A stretch of DNA of 62,520 nucleotides from Pseudomonas yamanorum (GCF_013386765.1 NZ_JACARE010000002.1:1-62520); one strand, 5' to 3'; counted from the first letter of the stretch, positions 19,697 through 28,721 are shown. Made by a program: numbers and translations. The notes: generated by a model not told the origin, from the sequence alone.

Positions 19697-20647
19697 ATGT
19701 CTGTAAATCCCGATATTTCGGCCTACCTGCAGCTGGTCAACAATGCGCGTGCCGAAGGCAAGACCGTGCCGATGCACGCATCGACTCCGGAAGACGCCCG
19801 GGTGGGTTTCGACCAGTCTTCCTTGTTGATGAGCATCGCCAGTGACGAGCTTGAGCATGTTCAAGAACTGCAAGTACCGACACGTGACGCCAGCCTGTTG
19901 CCGGCGCGTCTTTACAGCCGTCGTTCACCGACCCTGGATGCGCCGCAGCCGGCCTTGCTCTATTTCCATGGGGGCGGTTACGTCGTGGGCAGTCTCGACT
20001 CCCATGACGCGTTGTGCCGCACACTGGCTGAGCTGGCCGATTGCGTGGTGCTGTCGGTGGCGTATCGGTTGGCACCGCAATGGCGATTTCCCACTGCCGT
20101 CGAGGATGCGCAGGACGCCTGGCATTGGTTGCGCCATCATGCTGCGTCCCTGGGCATCGACCCGGCGCGACTGGCGATCGGCGGAGACAGCGTCGGTGGC
20201 AGCCTGGCGACGGTGGTGGCCAACGGTTGCGACAGGGCGCACCAGCCAAGGGTGCAGGTGCTTATCTACCCGGTGACGGATGCCAGTGCCAGCACCGCCT
20301 CGACGGCGCGTTATGCCACCGGCCACCTGCTGGAAGCGCAAACCTTGCAGTGGTTCTACCAGCATTATGAGCGCACCCCTCAGGACCGCCTGGACCCGCG
20401 TTTTTCACCTCTGCTGGGAGCCCCTAACGCCCAGGCGGCACCGGTGTTGTTGGTACTCGCCGAGTGTGATCCGCTGCACGACGAGGGCGTGGCTTATGCC
20501 GCACGCTTGCGCGAGGCCGGGGTGGTCGTGGATATGCAGGTGTTTGAAGGCATGACCCATGACTTCTTGCGCATGGATGCGCTGGTGGACGAGGCACAAG
20601 ACGCACAGGCGCTGATTGCTCAGGCGCTGAAGAGCTATCTGGGTTAG
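19697..20647 (+). CDS. Alpha/beta hydrolase of the HSL type, at the end of the pyoverdine NRPS operon
   Basis: A 316-residue hydrolase of the hormone-sensitive lipase/acetyl-esterase family. The oxyanion-hole motif HGGGYVVGS is near residue 90. The nucleophile elbow is GDSVGG (usually GDSAGG) near 156, and the acid and base are probably in DPLHDEG and MTHDFLRM near the C-terminus. No signal peptide or membrane segment is visible, so it should be cytoplasmic. It follows the terminal NRPS by 58 bases with the same orientation, has a GGAG ribosome-binding site, and is followed by a strong terminator, so it probably belongs to the NRPS transcript. It is not one of the P. aeruginosa pvd genes I recognise between pvdD and fpvA. 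A role as external esterase/deacylase, in siderophore editing or in ester hydrolysis is possible, but the substrate cannot be read from sequence. Confidence 0.85.
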   Translation: MSVNPDISAYLQLVNNARAEGKTVPMHASTPEDARVGFDQSSLLMSIASDELEHVQELQVPTRDASLLPARLYSRRSPTLDAPQPALLYFHGGGYVVGSLDSHDALCRTLAELADCVVLSVAYRLAPQWRFPTAVEDAQDAWHWLRHHAASLGIDPARLAIGGDSVGGSLATVVANGCDRAHQPRVQVLIYPVTDASASTASTARYATGHLLEAQTLQWFYQHYERTPQDRLDPRFSPLLGAPNAQAAPVLLVLAECDPLHDEGVAYAARLREAGVVVDMQVFEGMTHDFLRMDALVDEAQDAQALIAQALKSYLG

Positions 20648-20677
20648 TCGGGGGAGGGTTTAAAGGCGGGAGAAAAC

Positions 20678-20710
20678 AAGACAGGGTGCCGGGCACCCTG
20701 TCTTTTTTTT
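20678..20710. terminator. Bidirectional intrinsic terminator between the NRPS operon and fpvA
   Basis: A 12-bp perfect stem (AAGACAGGGTGC with its complement) and a 3-base loop are followed by a run of T on the plus strand. On the minus strand the flank is also T-rich (TTGTTTTCTCC). The hairpin lies between the convergent hydrolase and fpvA stops and can serve both. Confidence 0.9.
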
Positions 20711-20712
20711 GC

Positions 20713-23160
20713 TTAGAACTTGGCCCGTAGCGCCAGGTTGAAGTTGCGGGGTTCGCCGTAGAAGTTCCAGTAGTTGGTGTTGCCCGTGGTCTGGATGTAC
20801 TTCTTGTCGAAGACGTTGTCCAGGTTGTACTGCACTTCCAGGTTCTTGTTGATCTCGTAGATCGCGTGCAGGTTGGTCAGGGTGTAGCCGCCTTGCTGGA
20901 TTTTGTAGGTTTCGCCCACTTCGGTCTGGGTCATCTTGCTTTGGGCAAAGATGCTGCCGCCCACGCGTGTTTTGTTCAGCACGCCTGGCAGACGGTAGTC
21001 CGTGGCGATCTTGAACAGATGGCGCGGGGAGGAGGCCGAGAAGTCATCACCTTTCTGTTCGCCCGAGATGTATTTGGACTGGGTGTACGTGTAGCCACCC
21101 GATACGTTCCAGTCTGACGTCAGGGCTCCGTTGATCTCCAGGTCGATCCCGCGGTTGCGGACTTTTTCCGAGGCGCGGTAGCAGCCATTCGGGCAAATGA
21201 TCTCTGCTTCGCTTTCGCTGACGGCCTCTGCGCGTCCGGTCTGGTCGGACTGGAACAAGGCAATGGCCGTGGTCAGGCGCTTGTCGAGAAACTCGCCCTT
21301 CAAGCCCAACTCATAGTTGGAACCGGTCATTGGCTTGAGCGTCTTGCCGCTGGCGTCGAGGTTGCTCTGCGGTTTGAAAATCTCGGTGTAGCTGGCATAG
21401 GCCGAGAAGTTTTCATTCAGCTCCTGCACGAGCCCGGCGTACGGTGTGATCTCGCCCTTCTTGGTGTATTCCCCGCGGATGGGGCGCGTCACATTGGTCA
21501 GGCTTTCCGATTTGAACCAACTGGCCCGGCTGCCCAGGATCAATTTGGTCGAGTCGGTCAGGCTGAAGCGGCTCGCCGCATACACACCGGCCTGTTTCTG
21601 GGTCTGGTTGTACTTCCATTTGCTGACGTTCAACGCGGTTGGCTTCGGTGGGTCGAAGGCATTCGGGTTGTTGATGTCGAAGACGTAGTTGTAGGTGGTG
21701 TCGTTACCGCCGTGATAGTCGAAATCATCGACCCGCACGTTACTCCCGACGACGAAGTCATGCTGCTTGCCCAGGAACTGGAAAGGGCCTGACAGGTACG
21801 TATCCACCCCAGTCTGGGTGTCGTCGTAGCGGAAGTGTCGTGGTTGCAGGCGGAAGCTGTCATCCGTCCCGCTCACACGCTGGGTAAAGTTGCCGAGGAA
21901 GTCGGATTTGGCCCAGGTCTGGTTGGCCGAGACTACCAGTTTCCAATCGTTGTCGAAGTAGTGCTGGATATCGGCAAAGACCGTGGTGTTGCGCTTGTCC
22001 AGGTGGTTCCATTTACCGGTCAGTGACGTGGAGCGCGACAGTGGATAGAAACCACCGTCTGCTCGCGTCGGCAAACCCGACCAGTCATAACCGGAGTTGC
22101 GGTCCTTCTGGTAGGTGAACCCCAGGGTCGCCATGGTGTTTTCCGCCAGGTCGGCTTCCAGGATGCTGTAGAACACCTGGTTTTCTTTTTTCGCCGTGTC
22201 CATGTAGCTGTTGGCGTTGTTGTAGGTCAGTACGGTACGCCCACGGAGTGTGCCTTCCTGGTTCAGTGGGGAAGACAGATCGACCATGGTCTTGTAGTCA
22301 TCCCACGAGCCTACGGACGTCTCGATCAGGGCCTGGGGCGTTGCCGTTGGGCGTTTGCGCACGAGGTTGATGGCCGCTGACGGGTTGCCTGCGCCCTCCA
22401 TCAAACCGGTTGCGCCGCGTACGATCTCTACACGGTCATAAATATCGGTCGTCGGTTTGGAAATGGCATCCATGGAATAGGCGTTGCTGACGTTAGTCGG
22501 GATACCGTCGATTTGCAGGGTATCGACCAGTTGGCCCCGAGCCTGATACAGCGAGCGTTCAGCACCGTTTTTGACGATGGTGATGCCGGTAGCGTTCTGC
22601 ATCACATCGTCCAGGTTCTTCATGGCCTGGTCGTCCATGCGCTGACGAGTGACCACGGTGACGGACTGCGGAGTTTCGCGCAGCGACATGGGCAGCTTCG
22701 TGGCCGTGGTGGTCTTGCCGACGGTATACGAATGCGTTGACTCACTGCTTTCGCTCGCACCCGCGGCACTGATGGTGGTTGCTCCCAGCTCCAGGCCGGC
22801 CCCGTTTGACCTTTTCGAAACCAGGACCACCGCATTGTCCTGTTGGTTGAAGCTAAGCCCCGAACCGCTCAACAACACCCCCAGTGCGTTGGTCGGTGAG
22901 AGGCGCTGGTTCAATGCGTTACTGGTCAACCCTTGCAGGTCCTGCGGGTTGTACAGCACCTGCAACTTGCTCTGTTGGCCAAATGCTTGCAGCGCGCTGG
23001 CCATCGGCTGTGCGGGGATCGCAAAGCTGATGTCTTGCGCCTGGGCCTGTGTGGCAAAAGGCAACGCTATCAGCAAGGACAGCCGAGGCAATGTCTTGAG
23101 GTTCAGTGTGCAGCGCATGACCAGCGTTGCCAGAGGTGTAAGTGAGTGACGTGGCGACAT
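20713..23160 (-). CDS. fpvA: Ferripyoverdine TonB-dependent receptor with signalling domain
   Basis: This 815-residue outer-membrane protein matches the length of P. aeruginosa FpvA. A signal peptide ends near ALPFATQAQAQ (about residue 42). It is followed by an STN signalling domain (about 45-120), then the plug with the typical SLRETPQSVTVVT stretch, and a 22-stranded beta-barrel ending in aromatic LALRAKF. It imports ferripyoverdine in a TonB-dependent way. Through the STN domain it should signal to an FpvR-like anti-sigma factor controlling FpvI and PvdS. It lies downstream of pvdE in the same orientation, with its own 98-base leader. The ATG used lacks a strong ribosome-binding site; an in-frame ATG 14 codons later would still leave a signal peptide. 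The pyoverdine specificity of the barrel should match the peptide made by the neighbouring NRPSs. Confidence 0.95.
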   Translation of the reverse strand: MSPRHSLTPLATLVMRCTLNLKTLPRLSLLIALPFATQAQAQDISFAIPAQPMASALQAFGQQSKLQVLYNPQDLQGLTSNALNQRLSPTNALGVLLSGSGLSFNQQDNAVVLVSKRSNGAGLELGATTISAAGASESSESTHSYTVGKTTTATKLPMSLRETPQSVTVVTRQRMDDQAMKNLDDVMQNATGITIVKNGAERSLYQARGQLVDTLQIDGIPTNVSNAYSMDAISKPTTDIYDRVEIVRGATGLMEGAGNPSAAINLVRKRPTATPQALIETSVGSWDDYKTMVDLSSPLNQEGTLRGRTVLTYNNANSYMDTAKKENQVFYSILEADLAENTMATLGFTYQKDRNSGYDWSGLPTRADGGFYPLSRSTSLTGKWNHLDKRNTTVFADIQHYFDNDWKLVVSANQTWAKSDFLGNFTQRVSGTDDSFRLQPRHFRYDDTQTGVDTYLSGPFQFLGKQHDFVVGSNVRVDDFDYHGGNDTTYNYVFDINNPNAFDPPKPTALNVSKWKYNQTQKQAGVYAASRFSLTDSTKLILGSRASWFKSESLTNVTRPIRGEYTKKGEITPYAGLVQELNENFSAYASYTEIFKPQSNLDASGKTLKPMTGSNYELGLKGEFLDKRLTTAIALFQSDQTGRAEAVSESEAEIICPNGCYRASEKVRNRGIDLEINGALTSDWNVSGGYTYTQSKYISGEQKGDDFSASSPRHLFKIATDYRLPGVLNKTRVGGSIFAQSKMTQTEVGETYKIQQGGYTLTNLHAIYEINKNLEVQYNLDNVFDKKYIQTTGNTNYWNFYGEPRNFNLALRAKF

Positions 23161-23258
23161 CCGAAATGCTCATTGTGATGAAGGTTGGGAGGTGTTCTCG
23201 TTGTTATTGATAATGAGACGCACCTGAGAACCAAAACCGGAAAAAATCAGGGCGCTTT
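23161..23258 (-). promoter_or_regulatory. fpvA leader with Fur-like element
   Basis: The 98-base gap upstream of fpvA contains an AT-rich element (TTATTGATAATGAGA on the plus strand, about 23202-23216) that resembles half or more of a Fur box. On the minus strand, CGTCTC just before it resembles the -10 element of FecI-type ECF promoters, so FpvI could act here. No exact TAAAT-N16-CGT PvdS box is present. Assignments are by eye. Confidence 0.4.
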
Positions 23259-24908
23259 TCAGGCGCCCACCAATTCCGCGGTGACTTTGCCGTTTTTCAT
23301 CCGCACCAACTGGTCCGCCACGTCGAAGTAACGGTCATCGTGGGAGATCACGATGATGGTCTTGCCCAGTCGTTTCAGGTCCGGCAGCAGCTCGGTGTAG
23401 AAGATCCGCCGGAAGGTCGGGTCCTGGTCTGCGGCCCATTCGTCGAACACCAGCACTGGCCGGTCTTCCAGCCAGGCGTTGATCAGGGCCAGGCGCTTGC
23501 GTTGACCGGTGGACAGGTCGGTGGTGGTAAAGGCGCCATCGCGCACGCTGACCTTGTGGGCAATTTCCAGGCGTTGCAGGTACTTGTTGGCGTCGGCAGG
23601 AATCTGCTGGTCGCCCTGGACCACGTCGTCGAACAGGTAGTAGTCGGCAAAAATGGTCGTGAACAACTGTCGGTAGTCATCGCGGTTCACTGCACTGACC
23701 GGCTGGCCATTGAGGCGGATCTCGCCTTGTTGCGGTGGGTAAAGGCCCAGGAGCAACTTGATCAGGGTGGTTTTGCCACAACCGTTTTCACCGACGATGA
23801 AGATGATGTCCCCTTGTTCGATACGCAGGTTGACGGGCCCGAGGTGGAACGGTTCGCTGCCTTCTACCGGGGCGAAGCCGTAGGCGACGTTGGACAATTC
23901 CAGGGTGTGTACCGGTGCCGGTTTTTCTACGCTGCCACTGAGCAGCAAGTGTGGCTCGGGGGAAGAGAACTGCTCCGACAATTGGGCAATACGGCGGAAT
24001 GCGATGCGCGCGCGGCTGACGATCGGCAGGGTGCCGATCAGGTGTTCCAGCGGGCCTTTCATGTACAGCAGGATCAGCACGAAACCGCTCATCACGGCCT
24101 TGTCCTGGCTCGGCCAGAATGACTGCATGACCAGGGCCATGCCAATTACCACGAAGAACAGCATCGAACCAAACGACTTGGCGATGACAAAAGTATTGAT
24201 TGCGCGGATTTGTGTCTTGCAGATGAAGTCGGCGGTGGCCTGTATGCCGTGGACGAACATCCGGTGGCGGCGGGGGCGGTGGATGCGTAACTCCTTGGCC
24301 CCTTCAGCGATGGCGTTGTAGTTTTTCTGCAGCTCGTCCTCGGAGGCGCGCGCGGCTTCAAACCCCCGGCCGCCACTGGCCTGGGCGATGAATTGGGCCA
24401 CGGTGCCAATGACAATCGCCACCAGCATCAACAAGAACATCGGCCAGGACAACATGGCCAGGTAACCCAGGCAACCGAGGGTAACGGTCATGGAGATGGC
24501 CAGGGGGGCGAAGGCGAAGGCGAAGTCGCTGATGGTGTCGACGTCGTGGGTCAGCACCGGAATCAGCCGGTGGCTGCGGTACCGCTCGATCTGGTCGATG
24601 GGCGCGGCGAGCACCTTCTCCCCCAGCTCCTTGCGCAACCTGGCAATGATGTTTTGCCCCACATAGTTGGTACCGATGTCAGAGCAAATCGCGCTGATCA
24701 ACGCCAGCAGGCATAAGCCGGCAAAGCCCATCATTGCCCCCTGGGTGAGGTTGGCGTCAGCGTGCAGCGCATTATTGATGGTGGCCAACAGGGCGGTGAC
24801 ACTCAGGCCACCGACCATGCCCAGGGCGATGGAAATCGCCACGATGGGCCAAAAGGGCTTGAGCAGGGCAAACAGTTCACTGAGGGCTCCGCGTGAGGTG
24901 CTGGTCAT
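23259..24908 (-). CDS. pvdE: Pyoverdine precursor exporter, ABC transporter (TMD-NBD fusion)
   Basis: A 549-residue half-transporter of the cyclic-peptide exporter (SyrD/PvdE) type. About six membrane helices fill residues 1-300. They are followed by a nucleotide-binding domain with Walker A GENGCGKTT, signature STGQRKRL and Walker B VLVFDE. In P. aeruginosa PvdE moves the acylated ferribactin precursor from cytoplasm to periplasm, where PvdP, PvdM, PvdN and PvdO mature it. The gene has an exact PvdS box about 80 bases upstream and lies directly upstream of fpvA. In P. aeruginosa pvdF lies between pvdE and pvdO; here pvdO is the direct upstream neighbour. Confidence 0.95.
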   Translation of the reverse strand: MTSTSRGALSELFALLKPFWPIVAISIALGMVGGLSVTALLATINNALHADANLTQGAMMGFAGLCLLALISAICSDIGTNYVGQNIIARLRKELGEKVLAAPIDQIERYRSHRLIPVLTHDVDTISDFAFAFAPLAISMTVTLGCLGYLAMLSWPMFLLMLVAIVIGTVAQFIAQASGGRGFEAARASEDELQKNYNAIAEGAKELRIHRPRRHRMFVHGIQATADFICKTQIRAINTFVIAKSFGSMLFFVVIGMALVMQSFWPSQDKAVMSGFVLILLYMKGPLEHLIGTLPIVSRARIAFRRIAQLSEQFSSPEPHLLLSGSVEKPAPVHTLELSNVAYGFAPVEGSEPFHLGPVNLRIEQGDIIFIVGENGCGKTTLIKLLLGLYPPQQGEIRLNGQPVSAVNRDDYRQLFTTIFADYYLFDDVVQGDQQIPADANKYLQRLEIAHKVSVRDGAFTTTDLSTGQRKRLALINAWLEDRPVLVFDEWAADQDPTFRRIFYTELLPDLKRLGKTIIVISHDDRYFDVADQLVRMKNGKVTAELVGA

Positions 24909-24987
24909 GGGCGTCGTTCCGCTTCAGGTAAAAGAGGGGTAGGGAGGCGTTGGGGCGGTGCCTGGCGGCGATGCCTGTCCTGTAGGA

Positions 24988-25011
24988 ACGACCAGGGCAC
25001 ACGCTAATTTA
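24988..25011 (-). promoter_or_regulatory. PvdS iron-starvation box for pvdE
   Basis: On the minus strand the sequence reads TAAAT, exactly 16 bases, then CGT, the PvdS recognition pattern. Transcription should start about ten bases further on, giving a leader of roughly 70 bases before the pvdE ATG. Confidence 0.85.
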
Positions 25012-25012
25012 A

Positions 25013-25037
25013 GGCGACCGCCAGACGGTGGTCGCCA
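25013..25037 (-). terminator. Possible terminator hairpin after pvdO
   Basis: GGCGACC and GGTCGCC form a stem just downstream of the pvdO stop. On the minus strand it is followed by TTAAATTA, a short weak T-run that overlaps the start of the pvdE PvdS box. It may separate pvdMNO from pvdE transcription, but the T-tract is poor. Confidence 0.4.
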
Positions 25038-25049
25038 GGGCTTGATGGC

Positions 25050-25952
25050 TTAGAGATCACGTTCGACGCGAAAGCCGATCCAGTCGCCGCGCTCGGCGGG
25101 GAACAGGTCGTTGCGGTTGCCGGAGCGAGAGAAAATGGGCGCTTCGCCGTAGTCGTTGCCGCGGATCTGCTGCAGTGTGCAATTGGCTTCCAGCCATGGA
25201 CTGCCGTCGGTAGGGGCGCCGATGTAGTTGCGGTGTGCGCAATCGGCTACCCACTCGTAGACGTTGCCGTGCATGTCGTATACCCCGAACGCGTTAGGCG
25301 GGAAGCTGCCGGCTGGCGAGGTGTAGTTGTAACCGTCTGCCGCGCCGTAGGTGTTGGCGTGCTTGGCGATGCTGTATTCCTTGCCCTCGTCAAACGGGAA
25401 CGGGAACGGTCCGCTGCTACCCGCGCGGGCGGCGTACTCGCGAACCGATTCGCTGACCATGCGATACGCCTTGCCCGTCTTTTTTGACAGCCAGGCGATA
25501 TAAGCATTGGCTTCAGCAAAGTCCATGCACACCGCCGGTTGCTTCGGGCTCTGCGGGTAGCGCGGCTTGCCCGCCTTGCATTCGCGTCCGGGGCGAGTGT
25601 CGCCGTCGGGCATTACATAGCCGGTATCGCGAATGTAGGCATCCCATTCACCCTGCAGAACCTGAAAGCGGCTGATGGCAAAGGGTTTGCTGAAGGTCAC
25701 CTCATGCATCGGGCCTTCATCGGGCTGGCGGCCGGCTTCGTCCTCCGGTGTGCCCATGGTGAAGGTGCCGGTGGGTAACACCACCATTTCCGGGCAGTCC
25801 TTGCAGTCCTTGAACACTTTTCCCGGAGCCAGGCTGGCACTGGCGGCCTGTGCGATTCCCGGTAGCAGAGAGCTGCACAGTGCAGCCAGGATCACAGCGC
25901 GCAGCACCCTGGCAGAAGAATGGCCGTGGGGGCGTGGCAGGTTGTTGTTCAT
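25050..25952 (-). CDS. pvdO: Periplasmic pyoverdine maturation protein, FGE-sulfatase fold
   Basis: A 300-residue protein with a signal peptide ending near LLPGIAQAAS (about residue 36) and a formylglycine-generating-enzyme/sulfatase-modifying domain. That domain begins with MVVLPTGTFTMGTPEDE and continues to GNVYEWVADC and GFRVERDL. It acts in the periplasm. Work on P. aeruginosa and P. fluorescens places PvdO at the oxidation of dihydropyoverdine to the mature chromophore. It is the last gene of the pvdM-pvdN-pvdO run (49-base gap after pvdN). The ATG has a GAGGTGA ribosome-binding site. Gene order and length fit pvdO well. Confidence 0.93.
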   Translation of the reverse strand: MNNNLPRPHGHSSARVLRAVILAALCSSLLPGIAQAASASLAPGKVFKDCKDCPEMVVLPTGTFTMGTPEDEAGRQPDEGPMHEVTFSKPFAISRFQVLQGEWDAYIRDTGYVMPDGDTRPGRECKAGKPRYPQSPKQPAVCMDFAEANAYIAWLSKKTGKAYRMVSESVREYAARAGSSGPFPFPFDEGKEYSIAKHANTYGAADGYNYTSPAGSFPPNAFGVYDMHGNVYEWVADCAHRNYIGAPTDGSPWLEANCTLQQIRGNDYGEAPIFSRSGNRNDLFPAERGDWIGFRVERDL

Positions 25953-26001
25953 GGGTCACCTCGTCGAAAAAAAAAGGGCATCATCCTGGCGGCGTAATGG
26001 C

Positions 26002-27291
26002 TTACACCTGCTTGTTCAGCAGCGCCATGAAACGGTCGATCTCGTCTTCGTTGTTGAGCAGGCCGGGGGCGGTTCGAATCACCGGGCCGACATCGCGGTG
26101 CACGGCGTCCACCACGGCCCGCTGGGCCATCAGGCGCGCTGCGATTTCATCGCTTTTGCGGCCCTTGACCCGAAAAAACGTGAAGCCGGCGGAGTGCTCG
26201 GGGCTCAGCGGCGTGACCAGTTCAACGGCCGGCAGCTCTTGCAAACGGTGCTTGATATAGTCGTTGAGCTGGTGAATGCGTGCCTGCACCTGGGGTTTTC
26301 CAAGCCCCAGGTGCAGTTTGAAGGCCTCGTCCAGTGCCCAGCGATGTTCGAAGGCGTGATAGCCGCCAGGGGACATTGAGGTGGCAAAGTTGGTGTCTTC
26401 GGAAAAGGTCGGCTCACTGGGCGTCACGTACTTTGCCTCCTCCCAGCGTGAACAGACGATGCCGGTGCCGCGGGGCCCGAACATCCACTTGTGGGTACCT
26501 GCGATAAAAAAGTCGCAGTTCATGGCGTTGAAGCTCAGGTCTTCGACGCCAAACCCATGGACGCCATCCACCACATAGAGAATGCGGTCCTTGTCGTCGC
26601 GGTTGCGGTTATGTTCATCCACCAGGGCACCGATTTCGGCAAGTGGCAGTTTCACCCCGCTGCCTGATTGCACCCAGGTCATGCCCAGCACGCGGGTGTT
26701 AGGGCGGATGTTGCTGGCGATCGAGGCAATGACCTCGTCGGTGGACACTTGGTGAGGGTCCTTGAACAACCTGATCTTGCGCACCGCTGTGCCTTCCTTT
26801 TGGGTGCGAAATTCCAAAATGCTCTGTGTGCAGAAATGCTCGTGTTCGGTAGTGAGGATCTCTTGGTCGGCGCGTACGTGAATCCCGCCATAGATCATCG
26901 CCAGGCCCTGGGTGGTGCTGCCGGTCAAGGCGATTTGCCCGGGCCTGGCCCCCAGGTACTGTCCGGCCCAATGCCGAACCTGGGCTTCGCGTTTCCAGGT
27001 TTCCTCGAGGTCCCAGTCCATCGCCAGGCCCGGGTTGCGGTCCAGGTCGGCACGGTGCCGCGCGATCGCATCGCGTACCGGGGTGGGATGGGAGGTGATC
27101 AGGAAGTTCGAGAAGTGCAGGTAATCCGGGTCCAGCAGGAACAGCTGGCGCAGTTGGCTCCAGCGGTCGTGTCCGGTGGACGCAGGGCTGGCGGCCGGGG
27201 CGCCCTGGTTGGCCTGGGCAAGGGTGCAGCCCAAAGGCAGTGCAGCAGCGATCAGGCCGGCCTGTTTCAGAAAGCGACGACGGTCATTCAT
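26002..27291 (-). CDS. pvdN: Periplasmic PLP-dependent enzyme modifying the pyoverdine glutamate side chain
   Basis: This is a 429-residue aminotransferase class V-fold protein. The start is set at the ATG that begins MNDRRRFLKQAG, because it gives a twin-arginine signal peptide (RRRFLKQ, then a hydrophobic stretch and a processing site near ALAQA). Upstream in-frame codons read into pvdM. The PLP lysine is in GTHKWMFGP. In pseudomonads PvdN is exported folded by Tat and converts the N-terminal Glu side chain of pyoverdine to succinamide. Only two bases separate it from the pvdM stop, so the two are surely cotranscribed. Confidence 0.94.
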   Translation of the reverse strand: MNDRRRFLKQAGLIAAALPLGCTLAQANQGAPAASPASTGHDRWSQLRQLFLLDPDYLHFSNFLITSHPTPVRDAIARHRADLDRNPGLAMDWDLEETWKREAQVRHWAGQYLGARPGQIALTGSTTQGLAMIYGGIHVRADQEILTTEHEHFCTQSILEFRTQKEGTAVRKIRLFKDPHQVSTDEVIASIASNIRPNTRVLGMTWVQSGSGVKLPLAEIGALVDEHNRNRDDKDRILYVVDGVHGFGVEDLSFNAMNCDFFIAGTHKWMFGPRGTGIVCSRWEEAKYVTPSEPTFSEDTNFATSMSPGGYHAFEHRWALDEAFKLHLGLGKPQVQARIHQLNDYIKHRLQELPAVELVTPLSPEHSAGFTFFRVKGRKSDEIAARLMAQRAVVDAVHRDVGPVIRTAPGLLNNEDEIDRFMALLNKQV

Positions 27292-27293
27292 GA

Positions 27294-28664
27294 TCAATGG
27301 CTTATCCCGGCAATGGGGCTGGCGGGTTTGGCTGCTTTTTGCACCTGGTCCCACACCCGCAGGAAGTTGCCGCCCCACAATTTGGCAACGTCCGCTTCCG
27401 AATAGCCGCGCTGGAGCAGTTCGGCGGTGACATTTCGCGCCTCACTGACATCCTTCCAGCCCTTGATGCCGCCGCCGTCATTGAAGTCGGACGCGATGCC
27501 GACGTGGTCAATGCCGATCTTGCGGACGGTGTAATCGATGGCGTCGCCAAGGTCCTTGAGGCTTGCCTTCGGTTCTTCGTCCAGGATCGCGTACAGCGCC
27601 TGGGCATACTGGCCGAACTTCTGTTCAGGCCAGGCAGCAATGATCGGGTCGCCGGGCATCAGGGCCACGGCCTGGTTGGGCAGCGGTGGCAGGTCGAAGC
27701 GGGCGCGCAGGGCGTTGAGCTTGTCCTGGGTGGCCTGGGTCAATGGGCGTAGATAGGCAGAAAAGCCCACCACCTGGACCACGCCGCCACTGTTTTTGAT
27801 CAGTTGCAGCTCCTTGTCACTGAGGTTGCGCGGGATGTCCACCATGGCCCGTGGGGCCGAGTGCGAGGCCACCATGGGGGTGCGGCTCAACTGAGCGACT
27901 TGCATCAGGGCCTTGGTCGACATTTGCGACACATCGATGATCACACCCAGGTCGTTGAGGCGGTGTACGGCCTGCTTGCCGATGTCGGAAAGCCCTTCAA
28001 GGGCGTCCGGCGAGTCGTTGAAAAAGGGCAGCGGGCGGGAGGAGTCGGACCAGTCGTTATTACCGACGTAACTGAACCCGAACATGCGCATGCCCCTGGC
28101 TGCCCACTGATCCAGCAGGTCGAGGTCATGGCCCAAGGGGTAGGCATTGAGCATGCTGATGAAAATCGCGAACTTGCCCTCGCCATGCAGGCGCCGCATG
28201 TCATCCGGGGTGTAGGCGATCGCCACCTGGTTTGGGTAATCGCGCACCATGGCGCTGATGATCTTGTAGCGAACTTCCTGCTGGTTGCGGGCCTCTTCGA
28301 CGAAGCCGGCGGTTGGTTTGTGGGGCGCGTTGGGGCCGTTCCACAACTCTGGCCAACCGAAAATCGTCAGGGCCGCCGCCGAGAGTCTTCCGCGTGCGGC
28401 CTTGGCCAGGTCGAATTCGCCAGGACCGTCCTTGTCGGCTTCGTGCCCTTCGGTGCCAAAGTCGAGAGGCACCGTGATATGGCTGTCGAAGGAAATGATC
28501 CGGTCCTGCAGCTCGTCAGCCTGCTTCATCAGTTTGAGGGGGTAGCCCGGGCCGGTTCCAAAACCGTATTCCCACGCCAGGAAACCTGCGCCGGCACTGA
28601 TCGCAAATACCAGGGGCAGGCCGATGAACAGGGCTTTTTTCGAACGTCGTTTTATCATTGCCAT
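27294..28664 (-). CDS. pvdM: Periplasmic dipeptidase-like protein (M19 fold) of pyoverdine maturation
   Basis: A protein of about 456 residues with one N-terminal hydrophobic segment after RRSKK (a signal anchor or signal peptide) and a membrane dipeptidase (peptidase M19) fold. Other in-frame starts (28685, 28658) are possible; the one chosen follows GACAGAG. The usual M19 zinc ligands are not all kept. The HxD motif reads SHIT, the DxSH motif reads DVSQ, and the THxxxN-like region reads SYVGNN, while SHS is kept. Published work links PvdM to ferribactin oxidation together with PvdP, not to peptide cleavage, which fits a lost dipeptidase site. It starts the pvdMNO operon, driven by a PvdS box at 28722-28745. 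Confidence 0.92.
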   Translation of the reverse strand: MAMIKRRSKKALFIGLPLVFAISAGAGFLAWEYGFGTGPGYPLKLMKQADELQDRIISFDSHITVPLDFGTEGHEADKDGPGEFDLAKAARGRLSAAALTIFGWPELWNGPNAPHKPTAGFVEEARNQQEVRYKIISAMVRDYPNQVAIAYTPDDMRRLHGEGKFAIFISMLNAYPLGHDLDLLDQWAARGMRMFGFSYVGNNDWSDSSRPLPFFNDSPDALEGLSDIGKQAVHRLNDLGVIIDVSQMSTKALMQVAQLSRTPMVASHSAPRAMVDIPRNLSDKELQLIKNSGGVVQVVGFSAYLRPLTQATQDKLNALRARFDLPPLPNQAVALMPGDPIIAAWPEQKFGQYAQALYAILDEEPKASLKDLGDAIDYTVRKIGIDHVGIASDFNDGGGIKGWKDVSEARNVTAELLQRGYSEADVAKLWGGNFLRVWDQVQKAAKPASPIAGISH

Positions 28665-28721
28665 CTCTGTCAGGTTCGCGGTCAAGGTCCAGGCACAGGG
28701 GGCCTTTGCTATCAGGGAAGA

